This document shows, in pieces, positions 62,654 to 64,000 of a stretch of DNA of 64,000 nucleotides. Source of the stretch: Chitinophagaceae bacterium (GTDB lineage: Bacteria; Bacteroidota; Bacteroidia; Chitinophagales; Chitinophagaceae); NCBI GenBank assembly GCA_017307755.1, contig JAFKGQ010000004.1, positions 62,001 to 126,000 on the forward strand, read 5' to 3'. The translations under genes and the position numbers were made by a program. Below the pieces are notes generated by a model. The model was not told the origin of the DNA. It ran no database searches and worked only from the letters and a program-made list of their open reading frames with translations. Each line of letters begins with the position of its first letter. Positions within the stretch are counted from its first letter, which is position 1.

Positions 62654-63352
62654 TCATGGCTCTGTCTCTTTGGTAAGCTCCAGCAGCTTGTCTGCGTTGA
62701 GGATAGCAATGTTCTTCCCCTCCGTTCGGATCATCTGCTCTTCCGTAAACTCATTGATGATGCGAAACACCGTCTCATAGGTAGTGCCGGCAAAGGAAGC
62801 CAGGTCCTGCCGGCTGAGCGACACATCGATCAACCCACCGGCTGTGGTCCCAAATTTATCCCGCAGCGCTACCAGCGCCTGTGCTATACGTCCCTTCACC
62901 TGCATGTGCGCCAGGTTACGCATCTTTCGCTCTGAATCCTGCAGTTCGTCGGCAAAGAACAGCAGCAACTGGTAGATGAATTCGTAATTTATTTTTAACG
63001 TGGATTGGAAGAAATCCAAGTCGATGTAGCACACCTGCACGGGTTCGATGGCGGTTGCCGAGATAGGATATTGGACGACATGATGTCCTAAGCCCCGGTG
63101 GCCGAGAATATCGCCTTTTTGTGCAAACCGTATGATGAGTTCCTTTTCCTCCCCCCATTTTTTATGCACTTTCACCTTACCGCTGTAAACAAAATAAATG
63201 CCTTTTACCTCTTCACCTTCCCGGAAGATCAATTCCCCTTTTTTGTAATAAAAAGTCTTTCTGTTGGCGTCGACGGCGGGTAACCACTCGGGCAGGCATC
63301 TTTTACAGAGAAAACAGCTTTTCAGATCACAGGTATGATTAATTTTCTTCAT
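62654..63352 (-). CDS. Crp/Fnr-family regulator with four FNR-like cysteines
   Basis: A 232-aa transcription factor. The cyclic-nucleotide-binding-type domain (about 30-140) has YYKKGELIFREGEEVKGIYF and GDILGHRG. The C-terminal helix-turn-helix (about 165-215) has SLSRQDLASFAGTTYETVFRI, with the recognition helix in TTYETVFRI. Cysteines at 8, 13, 16 and 19 and a further one at 108 resemble the spacing of E. coli FNR (20, 23, 29 and 122), so an oxygen- or NO-labile [4Fe-4S] cluster is plausible. Neighbouring nitrite and molybdenum cofactor genes (44561-51457) and the porin start at 63711 are natural targets. Confidence 0.87.
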   Translation of the reverse strand: MKKINHTCDLKSCFLCKRCLPEWLPAVDANRKTFYYKKGELIFREGEEVKGIYFVYSGKVKVHKKWGEEKELIIRFAQKGDILGHRGLGHHVVQYPISATAIEPVQVCYIDLDFFQSTLKINYEFIYQLLLFFADELQDSERKMRNLAHMQVKGRIAQALVALRDKFGTTAGGLIDVSLSRQDLASFAGTTYETVFRIINEFTEEQMIRTEGKNIAILNADKLLELTKETEP

Positions 63353-63710
63353 GTCCAGAGCTTTACGTTTTTGCCGGCGTAAAAGTAGGTCTGAATAGCG
63401 GGTTAATATTATATTTAATAAATAAATATATTTATTAAAGTCCGTATATGGGCGAAAATAACCTATAAATACCTTATTTTTATGATACCTGCAAGGTTTT
63501 AAGAGAAAATTGATTTTCTTATTCAGTTGTACATATTAAATGTAATTTTTTATAATATGTATGAAACCTGATCCAGTCTACGATCGCCTTCCGTTTTTTC
63601 GATTGTCTGCTATATGAATCCTGGTATACAAAAAGCCCCGGAAGAGGTTCAGTCTATCCGAGGCTTGAAGGATAAAATGATGGCTCATTTTAAACCAAAA
63701 CAAATGTAGG
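63353..63710. promoter_or_regulatory. 358-bp intergenic region between the FNR-like gene and the porin
   Basis: No gene seen. It is AT-rich, with a perfect 16-bp palindrome AATAAATATATTTATT (63421-63436), which may be a regulator site or intrinsic DNA curvature. An imperfect hairpin AAGCCCCGG/CCGAGGCTT (63633-63641 with 63658-63666, one mismatch) lies 45 bp before the porin ATG and has no T run, so it is more likely leader structure than terminator. No TAnnTTTG promoter was found by eye. The porin and FNR-like promoters must both lie here. Confidence 0.45.
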
Positions 63711-64000
63711 ATGAAAAAGAGAGATTTCATCGCCGCATCGGTTATTCTACTGATGCTGGGAAAGCCTTTCTCCGGAACGGCTCAATTTTCCCTCACAGGA
63801 CAACTGCGCACCCGTTCAGAACTCCGCGACGGGTATGGGACCCTGGAGACAAAAGGCAATACACCCGCCTTCTTTACTTCCCAACGGGTCAGACTTAATT
63901 TCAATTACCGCAGCTCACGAGTGATCTTCCAGGCCTCTTTACAGGATGTAAGGATCTGGGGAGCCGATGCATCCACCATCAACAATGCCGACGGCAACCG
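63711..64000 (+). CDS. Outer-membrane beta-barrel (alginate-export-type porin), cut by the window edge
   Basis: The ATG at 63711 opens a frame that runs off the right edge (96 codons). The signal peptide (MKKRDFIAASVILLMLGKPF) ends near GTAQ. It continues FSLTGQLRTRSELRDGYGTL and PAFFTSQRVRLNFNYRSSRV, in which LRTRSE and SQRVRLNFNY are typical first strands of alginate-export-family porins. Bacteroidota genomes often have such porins beside nitrate/nitrite genes (from memory). The partial sequence prevents a firm call. Confidence 0.75.
   Translation, partial: MKKRDFIAASVILLMLGKPFSGTAQFSLTGQLRTRSELRDGYGTLETKGNTPAFFTSQRVRLNFNYRSSRVIFQASLQDVRIWGADASTINNADGN

Noticed and set aside
1..64000. tRNA genes, CRISPR arrays, IS elements or phage genes
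   Set aside because: No cloverleaf-like sequence, regularly spaced repeat array, transposase or integrase was found by eye; a computational scan was not possible.

Overview
The window is a chromosomal stretch of a Bacteroidota bacterium, most likely a member of the Chitinophagaceae or a close relative. The evidence is family content and promoter style: a fused SecDF, a long (about 309 aa) NusB followed by DUF1573 and YajC, a type IX secretion plug (DUF5103) protein, a lipidated BamA-like (TamL-type) protein, DUF6443/RHS proteins, a eukaryote/archaea-type ProS, and several promoters with the Bacteroidota -7 element TAnnTTTG (mostly TACCTTTG or TATATTTG). No rRNA, tRNA, CRISPR array, transposase or phage gene was seen. 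One structural RNA, the SRP RNA, is present.

Layout. 1-1521: a membrane protein cut by the window edge and a DUF2279 protein. 1803-13402: a heavy-metal efflux region with two CusA/CzcA-type RND pumps arranged tail to tail. The second pump belongs to an operon (sensor kinase, response regulator, CzcC, CzcB, CzcA). Two small secreted peptides, one extremely histidine-rich, lie divergent to it. Four intergenic sites share an 11-bp direct repeat (GTTAAn-N5-GTTAAn) that fits an OmpR-family operator. 13437-24610: housekeeping genes (secDF, an aminotransferase, coaE, yajC, DUF1573, nusB, groES-groEL), a membrane-anchored HMA-like protein with a truncated-haemoglobin lipoprotein, and an SGNH hydrolase. 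24607-28773: envelope proteins. 28931-37186: proS, DUF5362, then an RDD gene divergent from a SpoIIM-DUF4129-DUF4350-MoxR-DUF58 operon. 37216-44554: truB, tamL-like, SpoU methyltransferase, FtsX permease, T9SS plug protein, SRP RNA and an FSA-type aldolase.

44561-51457 is a nitrite-reduction and cofactor module. It has SUMT (first step of siroheme) divergent from nirB-nirD, then a MoaC-MoaB fusion and MoeA for molybdenum cofactor, with an AT-rich dinD gene lodged between the last two. 51614-62636 is an accessory RHS island: a coiled-coil/beta-barrel protein, a 1475-aa DUF6443/RHS protein with a variable C-terminal toxin-like domain, an overlapping immunity candidate, a second giant YD-repeat carrier, and a cysteine-less thioredoxin-fold protein. 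The window ends with a four-cysteine FNR-type regulator and the start of an outer-membrane porin, so the island may sit inside a larger nitrate/nitrite locus.

Most original signals: (a) the four-site GTTAA direct-repeat regulon around the metal-efflux genes, with two sites at exactly the same distance from their start codons; (b) a three-hairpin repeat of about 88 bp in three copies (9282-9367, 30517-30604, 43762-43850) whose stems covary, one copy being read through in the czcB signal-peptide region; (c) the RHS toxin/immunity module with an unassigned toxin domain. All coordinates and motifs were read by eye; no alignment, fold or database search was run.
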